Shown here piece after piece: positions 34,965 through 46,964 of a DNA stretch of 64,000 nucleotides (positions are counted from its first letter, which is position 1; each line of letters opens with the position of its first letter). Position numbers and translations under genes: made by a program. The stretch spans positions 513,918,224 to 513,982,223 of the forward strand of contig NC_092872.1 of assembly GCF_028372415.1 (NCBI RefSeq). Direction: 5' to 3'. This DNA comes from Notamacropus eugenii. Its lineage: Eukaryota > Chordata > Mammalia > Diprotodontia > Macropodidae. A model generated the notes under the pieces. That model had not been told where the DNA came from. It saw nothing but the letters and a program-made list of their open reading frames with translations, and made no database searches.

Positions 34965-35425
34965 AATCACAAATTCATTTGTATCACTAGTGAGTCTTTT
35001 TTCCCTCACAAATATTCAGGAAATCACCTGAACAACTAACAGAAATGATTTCCACCTGGATTCAGGATTAGGTTTAAGCTCTGGGAGGAAGGATTGTGTA
35101 CTCAATTAAAACACTTCTTCATGAGGAGCAGTTGAACAAAGTCCTTTGTCTGAGCTAGGGAAAAGTAAGGCTGGGGGGAATGTTGTAGTAGAATCACTGG
35201 GATTGTTCCAGCATTTGGATATGTTCTCCCTGTCCTGTGCAATGCAAAGATGAGATGCTAGACGTTAAAATGTTGTGCATCCATTTAGGGGTGTATGAAA
35301 AATACTGTACAACTGAGAAAACTGTATTTCAAGGAATGAGAATTCACCTGGTTCTTCTCCACTGGATCAGGTTTCTATTAACAGTTGACAGTTTTCATTC
35401 AGCATTCACTTTGGACACTTTGCTG
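34965..35425. other. No recognisable gene or repeat
   Basis: Unique-looking. The 102-codon frame at 35237-35545 runs into a MIR and has no domain. Confidence 0.25.
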
Positions 35426-35429
35426 CCAG

Positions 35430-35580
35430 ATAGAGGGCAATACAAAAGGTTACTGATCTTGATATCAAAAGAGCTAGGTTCTAGTCTCAGTTCAATTTTA
35501 CCTACTAACTACATAATTTTGAAACAAAAAAGTTATGTATCTTGAGTGTGAGTTTTCTCACTCAGCTCACAGGTTATTGT
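35430..35580 (+). mobile_element. MIR SINE, diverged
   Basis: 'caaaagagctaggttctagt', 'ctactaactacataattttg', 'gagttttctcactcagctca', 'caggttattgtgaaaatg': a decayed sense MIR. Confidence 0.6.
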
Positions 35581-35649
35581 GAAAATGTTTTTTAAACATA
35601 CATCAAAATTCCCTCATGACAAAGGGTTTTTTATTTTAAGTTTTTTCCC

Positions 35650-35722
35650 CATTATCTTTGTATTATTCCCTGGCATATAGTAAGCTCTTAGTAAATGTTT
35701 ATTGATCAAATGAATGAAATAT
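35650..35722 (+). mobile_element. L2 LINE 3' tail
   Basis: 'attccctggcatatagtaag', 'ctcttagtaaatgtttattg', 'atcaaatgaatgaa': a sense L2 end. Confidence 0.8.
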
Positions 35723-35724
35723 GA

Positions 35725-36405
35725 GTTTTGTTGTTGTTAAAAATATAATGGGAAGCTAATTTGGAAAGGCTGGTTTGCTGGTATAAAGAACTCTGTTCAT
35801 CAATAACTAACAATGGAATATTCACTGTGAACTAGATAGCAGACAATGCAAAAGAGGTTCCTCTTATATACTGGATTCCTTCTGGTTGGTTTAATAACTT
35901 GGTGTTATCAACATAGCATTTGAGCTGTTCATATGCTACTTCTCATTTGTGTTTCATCATTTGATCACCTTTTATAAGACAGTAGATCTGTTCCATTTCA
36001 CATCTGTTTGTTGTTTTCCTTTCTGGTTTTATCTACAAATGTTCTTGAGATATTCTGGCTTAGCTGAACTTCAAAAACCAAATCTGAGGAAGCTCAATTT
36101 TGGCAATCAGTAACTATTTTCTGAACAAACCCTGATTTGACATAGAAAAATTAGAGATTTTGCCACAAGTTGCCTTAGAAATGCTATATCTCACTTCCTA
36201 TAACTGTAACATTTCACAGAATGGAGCAGATTATCTATTCCCCATTTTATGTGGGCGAACCAGTACATAGAAGATATTTGTTAAATGCATTTGTTTAAAA
36301 GTAAATAGCAAAGTCAAGGACAGTCTTTCTTCTGACATTTTCCCTTAAATTAGTGTATGAACAAAAATTGAGGTTCTATTTTCATTAAACCATTCATATT
36401 TTATG
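35725..36405. other. No recognisable gene or repeat
   Basis: AT-rich unique-looking sequence. A tail-like scrap near 36260-36295 may be an L2 or MIR remnant. Confidence 0.25.
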
Positions 36406-36409
36406 CCCC

Positions 36410-36595
36410 TATATGGAGGCAACATGATGTAGGGGTAAATGTGGAGTTAGAAAATCTGGGTTCCAATCCCTCTCTTCTGTTCTTTGAGGTGGGGACCTTT
36501 ATGAGCCTATTTCCTCATTTTTAAAGTAAAGGGATCCAAGTAGAAGATCTCTAAGTTTCCTTCCTCTTCTATATCAATACAGTCCTATATTTCAT
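36410..36595 (+). mobile_element. MIR/THER1 SINE
   Basis: 'tggaggcaacatgatgtagg', 'gttagaaaatctgggttcca', 'cctatttcctcatttttaaa', 'gtagaagatctctaagtttc'. Confidence 0.75.
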
Positions 36596-36779
36596 GTAGT
36601 GATCAGATTGTTTCAAAGGATTTGGAATACCTCACAGCAACACGTTTTATTGGAATAGGATCGTTAGGGCATTCCTGACCTGTTGGCAACGTGACTCACT
36701 GCTGCACCCTCCATATCAGCAGAAATTATACACAGTCATTCAAGTTGATGAATTATAGGGCAATTTCCCCTGCTGAAAG

Positions 36780-37025
36780 AACCCAACTAGGTGGTGAAGC
36801 AGATAGACTGCTGGGCCTGGAGCCAGGAAGACTTATCTTCCTGAGTTCAAATCCAGCCTCAGACACTTACTAGCTATGTGACCTTGGATAGGTCACTTAA
36901 CCCTGTTTGCCTCAGTTTCCTCATCTGTAAATTGAGCTGGAGAAGGAAATGCCAAATCACTCCAGTATCTCTGCCAAGAAAACCCCAAAGGGGGTCACGA
37001 GGAGTCAGATAACTGAACAACAAGT
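36780..37025 (+). mobile_element. MAR1-type CORE-SINE, full length
   Basis: The least diverged MAR1 here: 'aactaggtggtgaagcagat', 'tgctgggcctggagccagga', 'gagttcaaatccagcctcag', 'cctgtttgcctcagtttcct', 'gctggagaaggaaatgccaa', 'aaccccaaagggggtcacga'. Confidence 0.95.
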
Positions 37026-37034
37026 GAACATGGA

Positions 37035-38885
37035 CTCTTCCAAGCGCATGGGTTACCAAATTGCATTTCAACTCTAAAACAAAAAATGAGACCTTCTAAC
37101 TCCAAGAAGACACCGAATAGTGTGGGGCACCTGCTTCCTTTATATTATTCACAATTAATAATCAGAAACAGAACTCTAGCCACTTAACATATATCAACCA
37201 CTCTTTGGGGAGAGAGTCGTCATCTTCTATTTCTCTTTTTCTGAGATAGGGAAATTGATAGGTCACTAGTGTCTGTGAATAGCACTCGAAAGGTATTTAT
37301 TTATTTTCACTGGAGCTTCAGATCAGTGGCTATCTGCATTATGAAGAAATTCATTCTATAAAACACATTTTGTCTTCATTTTTCACATGCCTCTGAGCAG
37401 AACATATGGTAATCTGTTTAACTATATATTCCACCGGGATAACTAAACCCCATACACGAGTAGTCCTATTTTTATTGTAAAATTCATGTCCTTTTCATAA
37501 CCTAAATATTCCCCCTTTCTGCTTAGCAGGTTAAAAATACTTGATGCTGCAAGACTGGCCTATTTACTATCAAATTCATGAGTCATGCACTGTAGTCTTT
37601 AAATATAATAGAAATATTATTCACAAGGGATTTAGCAAGTGCACATGGCAAAACAATGGCTCCCAGGATTCAGAAGTGGAATATTTTGATCCCTGATTTG
37701 AAGACCTTTCTTTTGCATCAAAATGTGTTGACCTTCCCCTGCTTTGGGGTGCTCAGCATAATCATTCAGTGGTGAGCCAAGCCCTGTAAGCCTGTTTAGC
37801 CATCCAGTTTCAAGACTATATTTCAGAATTTGATTATTTTCCCAGTTAGAAATATTGTTCCTCTTTGCTTCCACCCCCATCATTGGTAGCATATAAAACA
37901 CTGGCTTCACTTCTTAAGTATCCCTGAGCTCAGGTCCTCCCTAGGCCTGATGGAATCTCAATCTGGAATGTAGGGGGGATGAGATCTCCAGGCCTCCTTT
38001 TTAATGATGCAGTTACTATGGATGCTTCCAACTATTATTCAGAGTTGTAGTTTAACCAGAAGGAGTTTGTCAAGGTGGGAGAAGAGCTGTTATTTTCTAA
38101 AAGAATGTTTCTATAAGAATCAATGTGAGTTTTTCCCTGAAAATGGAGCTTCAATGTGAGGTGCTAAACTACATCATGTTGTGTATTTAATTTAATAGAA
38201 TAACTTATTGAGACTTTTTAATGGATTGATTTTATGCAATAATTGAAGATCTCTACTTGGAGTCAGGGTAGAAATAAGGAACAAATTGAGGACCAAATCC
38301 TTCTTCATTTTTAAAGTCTTGGGAATAAGGAAAATTTTTACTTTAAAATATATTAGAATTTTTTTTGTGTGGGATCTGGAGTAAGCTGGTCTGCTTCCAG
38401 ATCTCAAAGAAAAGAAATATAGTCTCTTCTACCTCTAAATCCACCACCAGGTTTATTAATAGCATACAAATCATTGAAAGAACACAGTCTCATACAGAAA
38501 GTTACAAGGGGGCATATGTTCATGCCTTCCTACCATCTTTCAGTTCCAATCTTGTTCTGGTTCTAGAAGATGAAAGTGCACATGTAACTTGGCCCAGGAA
38601 ATCAGGTCTATTCAAAACAATGTAGGAAATTGGTATAGGCAAGGTGAATTTGGAACCCTTTATAAGTGCACAGATCTAGAATAAACAAAACCCAATTATC
38701 TTTAAATACACCAAATACGAATAGATCAGATAAAGAAGTACCTGGCAGTTGGTAGAATTCCAGTACTTATGGGCTCCAGTTACCCTTCCTATTTCTATCG
38801 ACCTATGTTTCCTCTTCCCTTTAGAAGAAGGGACCCAGTCTAACCAGATCAAACTATTGCTCTAAAAATGGAAAGTGAGAGCCTG
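37035..38885. other. Mostly unique sequence, part of it candidate conserved non-coding
   Basis: No transposon is recognisable over 1.8 kb. Positions 37260-37620 look the most constrained ('ggtatttatttattttcact', 'aggttaaaaatacttgatgc'). Short frames at 37632-37910 and 38365-38625 lack domains. Confidence 0.3.
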
Positions 38886-38889
38886 GAAT

Positions 38890-39085
38890 ATTAGTTCAGA
38901 AGATCATAGAATTTGAAATTGAAAGGGGCAGTAGAGGTTGGACTTGGGTCCAACCTCCTCATTTCTTTGATGAGGAAATTGAAGCCAAGGGAAAGGAAGT
39001 GATTTGTCCATTGTTATGCATATAGAGGGATGGGAATTTTAACACAGGTCCTTGGACTCCAAATCCAGTGTCCTTTTTTGATATT
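38890..39085 (-). mobile_element. MIR/THER1 SINE
   Basis: Reverse complement: 'agatcatagaatttgaaatt', 'ggtccaacctcctcatttct', 'ttgatgaggaaattgaagcc', 'caggtccttggactccaaat'. Confidence 0.8.
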
Positions 39086-39283
39086 ACATAATTTTTGGTT
39101 TTTCTTTCTGAGGTCAATGAGACTCTGGTAAAATGGAATTAGGCAATTCATTATATAGGTGAGAGTGATCCAACATTAGAGTTTTATTTTTTTTAATGAG
39201 ACTGAGAGAGGTAGTCAACTTGGAGACCAAAGCAAATCCCTTCCCTTAATAATAGTTTAAATTTCTGTTGTATGATGAAGAGT

Positions 39284-39293
39284 TCTCTCTCTC

Positions 39294-39372
<79 letters not shown>

Positions 39373-39400
39373 GTATATATACACATATATGTAATATATA
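39284..39400 (+). repeat. (TC)n-(TA)31-(TATG)n compound microsatellite
   Basis: A short TC run, then about 62 bp of perfect AT alternation (39298-39360), then GTAT units and a TATA/ACAT end. It produces overlapping Y-I and I-Y frames on both strands, all spurious. Confidence 0.97.
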
Positions 39401-39404
39401 TCTT

Positions 39405-41090
39405 TCTTTTTTTAAATGTAAGTATTTTATATATAGATGTATATATAGATATATGAATAAATATATCTATTTCCCACAGTTTAATGCTTCCCCTGTTCAG
39501 CTGAAAATCCCTCAATATTTTTTATTTCATGTACATGGTTAGCAGGGCAAAATCAACCCAATGCAAATGACAGGACCATCATTTGGGTAATTTTGTATTA
39601 TAAGCAATTCAAAATGGAATTTAAGGAGTCTGTTTCACTTTAAAATTCTAATAACATGATACTACCTGATGTTTCACAGGATAGAATCAACCTAAAGTGT
39701 GAAAAGTTCACCTTCTGAAATTGGACTACTATCTTCTTGTAGATTTACTCTAGACCTATGAGAAATAGAAAGATAAAGTTTTAGTAACCAGGCTCCGTGA
39801 TCATCTCACAAGCTAACTGATAGATATGATTGCTGGTTCCTTGCCCCTCCTCCTTGGGCCAAGAGGAGAGGGAAAAAGACCCCTACCCAAATGATAACCT
39901 TAAAATTCAAGGTTTCTCTTCCAGAAGAATGTTTGCTCATTCCCAGTTGTACAGAGAAGCAATAATGTGAAGTGGTGGTTCAGGTAATAACTACAAGTTT
40001 ATATCCCACTGCATGAATTTCCTTCAGGGGATAGCTCAAGATTGGTTTCATACTGAAAGGCAACATCAGTATGAGAGATGCTTTCCTATCTGGCCTAGAT
40101 GGAGGGATCAGAAAATTATCCCCTGATTTTAGTATTTTAAGAAAATCCACTCTTTGTATGACTCCTTTTCAAAGCAGGAGTCCTTGCAGCTTGAGCTACA
40201 CAAAGGAACTCCTCAGTTTTGGATGTGAAATCTCTCATACAAGGGAGGAAAATGCTGTTTTTTAAAAAAGAATGTTTAGAGATTGGTAGCAGCATCCAAA
40301 AGCATCTAACTTGATTCAGATCTCATCATGGATGTCTCAACATTCACCTAAATGGGGGGGTGCATGTGTGTCATTGCTAATTAAAAAATACAAATCTTGA
40401 AATCTTCTATAATTTAAAAGAAATATCATTCTTTCCCTGATGTTATTGGGGTGGTATTTGTGGTTTTTATAAGTCCAGATTTTTAAAATCTGATTTTTTT
40501 GCATGAGGTTGAGAGTAGCTGGGGGTTCCATTTGGAAGCTGCTTTTGTTTTGAAGATTGCAGAGACAGATGCAATCTAAGTGCTGTGATCTCTGCATAGC
40601 TCAAAGATCAGATGTAATAAGAAGCCTTGGAATGATCTCTTTTCTGTTCACAAAGCTTGAACTTAATCTGCCTGCCTGCCTGCCTATAGCTGGTGCTCAG
40701 CAAGATGCAACAGCACCATCAGATGCACGCATGGCTTATACTATATGCAGAAGAGCCAAGAGGCGTGCTCAGAACAAAGGAAGGAGACAGAGAAACCTAT
40801 AAGCAGCATGTGTCAGGCATTCTTGATAGGTTCCAGTTTCTATAAAACCTGCAGCATAATGGCCCCATTTGAAGTGAGGGAGCAAAGCACCCAGGATGGT
40901 ATGGCTTGGACCAATCTGATTTTATGCACAAACATGAGGGATGTTGACCCTGGTCACCTTCTGCTATTTTCACTCAGGAAAGTTAGAGTTTGTCTTTAAT
41001 AGCTTTGATTCCTGACTTCATCCTGTGCAACTTGTTTGGCTGCAGTTTTTTTAGCTGATTCCATCAAAATTTTGCCTTAACAAATTGCAG
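39405..41090. other. No recognisable gene; unique sequence
   Basis: No transposon clearly recognised. (CCTG)4 lies at 40669-40685. The 81-, 84- and 86-codon frames between 40337 and 40999 overlap on both strands without domains. Positions 40540-41060 are repeat-poor. Confidence 0.25.
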
Positions 41091-41094
41091 ATGA

Positions 41095-41478
41095 GCTCTT
41101 TTATTTCCCACCGCTTCCCTATCCTCTCTGCCAAGCCAGTTTCTTCTTCCAAAATTCTGCTGAAGATTCTTCTCCACACAGCATTTCCCAACTCCTGTGT
41201 TCCAAATCACTCTACTCCATTCACTTTAGCATCCTCTCACCTGTGATTTAGAGGTTTCCCTGGGTTGGGTTCATATTTGCATTTCCTTTGTATATACATA
41301 ACCACAGATTGGCAGCCTCTTTTATGTGTTTTGCTTCACCTTTTCTATTATAAGTCAAAGTTTCTTGAGAACAGGTGTCATGTCTCTTTCTTCTATATCC
41401 TCCCTCAGGGCCCTGAGCACAATGGAGACTTTATCACTTTTTCTAGTGATCTGACTAGATCAGCAGAATAAATGCCCA
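41095..41478 (+). mobile_element. L2 LINE 3' region
   Basis: Sense L2: 'attctgctgaagattcttct', 'aaagtttcttgagaacaggt', 'gtcatgtctctttcttctat', 'ggccctgagcacaatggaga'. Diverged. Confidence 0.65.
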
Positions 41479-41479
41479 A

Positions 41480-41615
41480 CATTATGTGTCAGTCAATAAG
41501 CATATATTAAGCATCTATGATATGTCAGTGAGTCAATGTGCTAAGCATTGGGGATACAAAGAATGACAAAAGATATTTCTTGCCCTCTAAGAGCTCATAA
41601 TCTAGTGGACATCTA
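41480..41615 (-). mobile_element. L2 LINE 3' tail
   Basis: Reverse complement: 'agtcaataagcatatattaa', 'gtgctaagcattggggatac', 'ttgccctctaagagctcata', 'atctagtgga'. It sits tail-to-tail with the preceding sense L2. Confidence 0.85.
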
Positions 41616-42049
41616 AAACCACGGTTTCTTTTTTTCCCATATCCAATGACAACAGCTACTCATTCTATGGCAGAGGAGACTCTATTTTAATATTTTTTTT
41701 AACTCAAGCTTACATAAATGGTGTGTCCACTGAGGGCTTGACAATCATTTCATGTAATAGAACTCTTTAAAAGCTCTGCTGCATGAAGTCACGCTAAAAC
41801 AAATGAACCACTACTTCAAAAATGCCTAGGGAAAAAGTCCACAGGAAATGGGCACTGGTTTTCATAAAGGTGTGGGGCACCTAAAAAAGAAACATCATCT
41901 TTTGTCCTTTGTATGGTCACAGCAGAACAGAAGAGAAATAGAGTAAATATACAGGGATGAGACGTTAGAGATTCTTGTTCTGAAAAAAAAATTAAATATT
42001 TTATACAACACACAAAACACTCCATTTCTTAACTCTAGATATTTTGGAT

Positions 42050-42345
42050 TTCTGTCTCTGTTCATCTTCACCTTTTATCTTCCCTGGTTTCTTTCAAGTT
42101 CCAGCTAAAATCCTACCTTTTAAAAGAGGTCTTTCCTGAGCTTTCTTAATGCTATGCCTTCCCTGTGTAGAATATCTCTAATTTATCCTGTATATATTCT
42201 GTTTATACATAATTATTTGCATATTAAGTCATCGATTAGACTGGGAGCTCCTTGAAAGCAGGGAATGTCTTTTGCCTCTCTTTATATCCCCTGGTTTAGC
42301 ATAGTGCCTAACATGTAGTCATTAATAAATTATAAGAAAACCATA
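42050..42345 (+). mobile_element. L2 LINE 3' end
   Basis: 'tttcaagttccagctaaaat', 'ctttcctgagctttcttaat', 'gactgggagctccttgaaag', 'cagggaatgtcttttgcctc', 'gtagtcattaataaat'. Confidence 0.9.
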
Positions 42346-42349
42346 GAAT

Positions 42350-42755
42350 ATTAGAACTGAAAGGTATATTGTCAATGTGATACACACAGCAGCTGTCAAA
42401 GACAAAGCCAATATATTTATTCAGATGCCAGGAAGCCAATTTCATCATGATAACAAAGAAGTTTATACTCATCACCAATCCAGGGAGCATGACCATCCCC
42501 AAGCCTTCCCTCTGTTACACCTCCCCACAAACAAGCTCCCTTAGGCAAAATTCCTCATCTCTCACTCACATTAGCTGCTCAGTCTCAGCCCTGCCTTGCT
42601 CTCACTTCCTTCTCTACCCTTCCTGCTCCACTCATTCAGCAATCTCCTCCCACCATGGGCTCCATGTGACTTAGGCTCCATGACAGCAGTCAGTACAGCC
42701 TAAGCTCAAAGCAGGTGACATAGGCCTATTAATGGGTGGGAAAGATCTTCCCATT
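42350..42755. other. No recognisable gene; unique sequence
   Basis: C/T-rich in part (42490-42660), giving a spurious serine-rich 75-codon frame. No transposon recognised. Confidence 0.25.
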
Positions 42756-42774
42756 CCATTAATATTACAAAACG

Positions 42775-43145
42775 CTACTCAGAATAGAAAATGCTTGAGC
42801 TGTAGGGGACCTTGGAACACAGAACTTCAGAGCTGGAAGAACACCCAGCTCATAAGATGTTTGAGTGAAAAGACACATAGAAAAATAGGATATTAGAGCC
42901 AGATGGAGCCTTGAAACAAGGAAAACAGAATATTAGAGGTAGAAGAAAACTTTTAATATATAACAAAGAATTTTGAAACTGGAAGAAAACTTAAGGATAA
43001 GCTAGTCCATTACTCTCTTTAAAAATAAGAAAATGGAAGTCACTTGCTAAAAAATCATTGCAGCCTATTTTTGACATAGGTAAGACTAGAATTTTGATCT
43101 TTTCTAGCTCTGTTTCCACTACAAAATGTCACTTCCTTCTTCAAT
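42775..43145 (-). mobile_element. THER1/MIR SINE with multiplied head module
   Basis: Three to five decayed repeats of a 30-40 bp module: 'acagaacttcagagctggaa', 'ggatattagagccagatgga', 'gaatattagaggtagaagaa', 'gaattttgaaactggaagaa'. The usual reversed CORE follows ('gaaaatggaagtcacttgct', 'ctctgtttccactacaaaat'). Confidence 0.7.
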
Positions 43146-43164
43146 GACACCAAATTCAACAGAA

Positions 43165-43308
43165 ATTTGTTTTTATAACTTAATATTTTACTTTCCCCCA
43201 ATTACATATAAATTTTTTAATGTTTTAAAAAAAATTTTAGTTCCAAATTGTCTCTCTCCTTTCCTCCCCCCCCCCCCCCCGAGAAGGCAAGCAATTTGAT
43301 ATAGGTTA
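43165..43308 (-). mobile_element. L1 3' UTR fragment
   Basis: Reverse complement of the 3' UTR end also present in sense at 45030-45180: 'ccccaattacatataaattt', a poly-pyrimidine core, and 'gagaaggcaagcaatttgat', 'ataggttatac'. It holds a C15 run at 43266-43280. Confidence 0.65.
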
Positions 43309-43309
43309 T

Positions 43310-43400
43310 ACATCAACAACAAATTATTAAGTGACTACTATGTGAAAGGCATTATGCTGGATACTAGAGATACAAAGAAAGGGAAGGGAACAGAGGGGTT
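43310..43400 (-). mobile_element. L2 LINE 3' tail
   Basis: 'attattaagtgactactatg', 'tgaaaggcattatgctggat', 'actagagatacaaagaaa': a reversed L2 end. Confidence 0.75.
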
Positions 43401-43404
43401 TTAA

Positions 43405-43905
43405 GATATTGAAGAATGAACTCACAAGGTTAATTCATGATTTTCTTGACAAAGCAAAGGGTACTATTGTCTATTGAGAGGAATTGGTATAAGGAGGAAT
43501 CAGTCAGTATAAGATGTCTTGAGAAAAGAAGAAATGGTTTGGAACAGCTGCTGTGGGGGAGACAGAGAGTAAAATAGCTAAGAATAAAAGGATTGCTGTA
43601 CAGCAATGAGCTGAGAAGGTACGTAGGTCTTGTCTAAAACCATAATAAATTTGATTTTAGAAAACTTTCAGGGCAAAGTGCCTTTTTGAACACCCTTTGA
43701 TGGGGGCAAGATGGTAATTTTGGAGATGGAGAATGTGCCCTTGTCTGGTTAGTTTTTAAAGAGAAATTTAAATTTAAATTAATACAGCTGAAAAAGTAAA
43801 GCATGTGCTCTCTTTGGGAAATAAATCAATGGCTCTTATGGGGGCTTAAAGTGGAACCAAAGGAAGAGATACAGTCACTTCTTCAAATTTGAGGTTTGGA
43901 ACATG
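43405..43905. other. No recognisable gene or repeat
   Basis: A-rich unique-looking sequence. It may include more of the preceding L2 but shows no diagnostic block. Confidence 0.25.
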
Positions 43906-43934
43906 AACATGCTCATGCTGTGACTTTGCATGCC

Positions 43935-44058
43935 TCTTAAGCCCTTAGAACTATTGAATTGCAGAGTTGAAAGGCATTTCAGTGGCTATGTGGTGGTGCA
44001 GCCCCTACCCAATGCATACAGCCCATCTATGACATCCCTGACAAATGGTCAGTGAGCC
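43935..44058 (-). mobile_element. Possible THER1-type head fragment
   Basis: 'attgaattgcagagttgaaa' and 'ggcatttcagtggctatgtg' recall the antisense THER1 extension. No CORE follows. Confidence 0.35.
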
Positions 44059-44059
44059 T

Positions 44060-44575
44060 CTACTCCCAGATCTGCTATGACAGGGCATTTGTCATGTTCT
44101 TTCTTGTATTACATGAATTGTCTCATGTTGTTCCCCTCCTCACACTTTATGCTCCAGGCAAACTGGGTTTCTCTGTTCTTTGAACACACCCTATTCCTTC
44201 TCACTTCTGTTCTTTTACTTACACTGTTCCCCATTCTCATAATTTCCTCCTGTCTTTTCTTTGCCTCTTGACTTCCATCCTTTATGGTCCAATGCTCTAT
44301 ATAATGTCAAATCCTTCCTGTGCTTTGATTGGTTTTTCTGATTTTTAAAAAAATCTGTTTTTTCATTTAAAAATTTTACTTATTATAAAGAAATACTATC
44401 TGGAAGGAGGAGGAGGGAGAGGTATTGGGGGGACCCAGGAATTATATAAAAAAGATATCAATAAAAAACTATTAAAATGAAATGAAATTGAAACATATCA
44501 ATACTTTATGAAATTTTCCCTAATCCTTCCCCTCTCCATCAACAGTGATTCTCCTTTCACTGCTCAGTCTATATC
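44060..44575 (+). mobile_element. L2 LINE 3' region, interrupted
   Basis: Sense L2 text ('ttcccctcctcacactttat', 'tctgttctttgaacacaccc', 'ggtccaatgctctatataat') breaks off near 44340. It resumes at about 44505 with 'tatgaaattttccctaatcc' and 'catcaacagtgattctcctt'. The break holds the LINE-tail-like insert below. Confidence 0.6.
44342..44495 (+). mobile_element. Short LINE-tail-like insert within L2
   Basis: 'gaggtattggggggacccag', 'gaattatataaaaaagatat' and 'caataaaaaactattaaaat' look like the 3' end of a LINE ending in an A-rich tail. The family is uncertain. Confidence 0.4.
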
Positions 44576-44587
44576 TCAAAAACATCA

Positions 44588-45195
44588 AAAAAAGGGAATA
44601 TTTGTAGCAGTTCTTTTTGTGGTGGTTAAGAACTGGAAATTGAAGGGAAGCCCTTCAATTGGGGAATGGCTAAATAAGATGTGCTATATGATTGTAATGA
44701 AATATTATTGTGTTATAAGAAATGACAAGCAGGATGCTTTCAGAAAAGCCTGGACTTACACGAACTGATGCAAAGTGAAGTGAACAGAATCAGAATGTTG
44801 TACACAGTAATAGCAATATTGTTCAATGAAGAACTGTGAATGACTATTCTTAGCAATACAATGGTCCAAGACAAACCACAGGATTGATGATAAACATCCT
44901 TCTCCAGAGAAAGAACTAATATTGTTCAAATAATGACAGAAGCATGCGATATTTTACTTTATTTCATTCTTTTTCTTTCATTTTAACTTTCTTGTACAAA
45001 ATTACTAGTATGGAAACGTTGTACATGATTACACATGTATAAGCTATAACTGACTGCTTATTGTCTCAGTGCAGGGGGAGGGGAAGGAGGGATAGAATTT
45101 GGAATTCAAAACTGAAAAAAAATCCCAAATGTTAAAATGTTTTAACATGTAATTGGGGAAAAACAAAATGTGTTTTCAAATATGTACATATATGG
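44588..45195 (+). mobile_element. L1 LINE, 5'-truncated 3' end
   Basis: The + frame gives the L1 ORF2 C-terminus: FVAVLFVVVKNWKLKGSPS, GEWLNKMCYMIVMKYY, RNDKQDAFRKAWTYTN. The 3' UTR follows with 'tccttctccagagaaagaac' and 'gggggaggggaaggaggga', and an A-rich end after 'acatgtaattggggaaaaac'. About 0.6 kb survives. Confidence 0.85.
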
Positions 45196-45334
45196 ATATA
45201 TGTACTTTGAATTTTGTGATATGAATAAAAAAGGTAACAAATACAAAGAAATGAGTACTTTGTGAATTCTTATTGTTTAGTAAAATATACGAAAAAGAAA
45301 AAAAATAGTGCTCTTCCTCCATGGACTTCATATA

Positions 45335-45740
45335 TTAAATTCAAAACCACTTATTAAACAACCAGTATATGTAAGGTATGGGATTCATAAATCAGAATGA
45401 AATAGGCCCTGCCCTCAAAGATACGTATTCTATTGGGGTAGGGGGAGACAGAAAAGAGGAAAGGCTATATTGCATAGAAAGAATTAAATACAAAGTGTAT
45501 AAAAAAGTAAGGCAAAGCAGTTTTAAAAGGGAGAAAGCTTAAGAGGACAGTTCAGAAAAGGTCTCAAGAAGAAAGTGGCACCTGAACTATTATTCCAAGA
45601 AAGTTAAATATTCTGGGATGCTGAGGGGAAGAGGCATTACATTCCAGTCATGGAATACTGCCTTTTCAAAGGCATGGAGGTAGGAAATGAAATGTCCCTT
45701 TTGGGGAACAGTAAGTAGGCAGGTTTGACTGAAGCAACAC
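45335..45740 (-). mobile_element. L2 LINE 3' region
   Basis: Reverse complement: 'aggccctgccctcaaagata', 'gaggggaagaggcattacat', 'caaaggcatggaggtaggaa', 'aacagtaagtaggcaggttt'. Confidence 0.8.
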
Positions 45741-45744
45741 ATTG

Positions 45745-46960
45745 AAATTTGTTCCATACCTCCTTAATGCACTCATCCTGTAATATTGACATATCTGATC
45801 AATTGTCTACTCTCTTCCTATCTATCCACACATCTTTTGTATAGGTCCCCTTTCTCTCTAACAAGAGTGGCTGACTCATGTTGAATCGTGATATCTTAAG
45901 ACTTACTCTTGCTCATATGAATTAGCATTGTTTTTGAAATCCAATGGAAAATCATTGTAATAGTCTTTCATTCTGGCTACCTGTGAGTAGTTATAGCTGG
46001 GATGAAGGCAGAGTAATTCTAAAAGACTCCATGTCTATATAATACGTTTCTAACCAACTCATTTCACCAGCAGGAACTCTCACTGACCCTGGCTTCTATA
46101 CTTGCAGATATCAAACATGCATATTTAAATTCAGATGCACTATTCTGTAGGATTTCTACTAACTCTCCTCTTACACAAACAGTTTACTTTGAATAATCTT
46201 TCCAGAACATAAAAGGAAAGAAAGGTCGGGAAAGTATAGTTAGCGACATCTGTCTTGATTTTCCTTCTATATTTAGTGAAGGTTAAAAAAAAATAAAACA
46301 AAATTAATCAAAATAACACAAAAAACATGTTCAGTATTCTCTCTCCTTTAAAAACAAAGTTGTTTGTTTGTTTATAAAGAAAGTGCATCAATTTATGAAA
46401 ATGATGAAGGACATTTTCCAAAGCCACGTATGAGAATCTGATCTTTTCCTACTTAAAATCGAATTAGACTAAAAATTTCTTTCATTTCCTGAAAATGTTG
46501 CTAAGAAGAAGTGATTACAATGTCACTTCACACAGTTTTGGAAGGTTTGAAGAAAGGGAAGAATTAGAAAGCCAGATTTTTCTTGCTCAGATATGAGACT
46601 TTGCAAGAACCTAAATGCTTCTTATTCACCACTGAGAATGGAATGTCTGTTGGTAATTTCAGTGGAGAAGTCACAGATTCCAATCAAAGAATTAAAAAAC
46701 TTGTTAAAGGAAAAGAAATTATGTTACAGTATTGTGTCATGACAAAAATTAGGATTATATATCTGGGATTAAGAACAGGAATTATCTGACTCCTAGAAGT
46801 CACTATTCAAAACATTGCTTAAGCTAAGTTTGGATCCTTTATTTATGGGATAAAGTTAAAAAAATCACATCAGGATCAAAAAAGAAAATTCCAGGGGTTG
46901 TTTTGGGGCAGATTCAATTCAACTGTTTTCTATACGTTTTATTTTTCCATTCCCATACTG
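45745..46960. other. No recognisable gene or repeat
   Basis: AT-rich unique-looking sequence. A 68-codon frame at 46583-46789 has ordinary composition and no domain. Confidence 0.25.
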
Positions 46961-46964
46961 GAGT

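Noticed and set aside
39193-39515. Overlapping Y-I repeat frames on both strands
   Set aside because: Products of the (AT)31 microsatellite.
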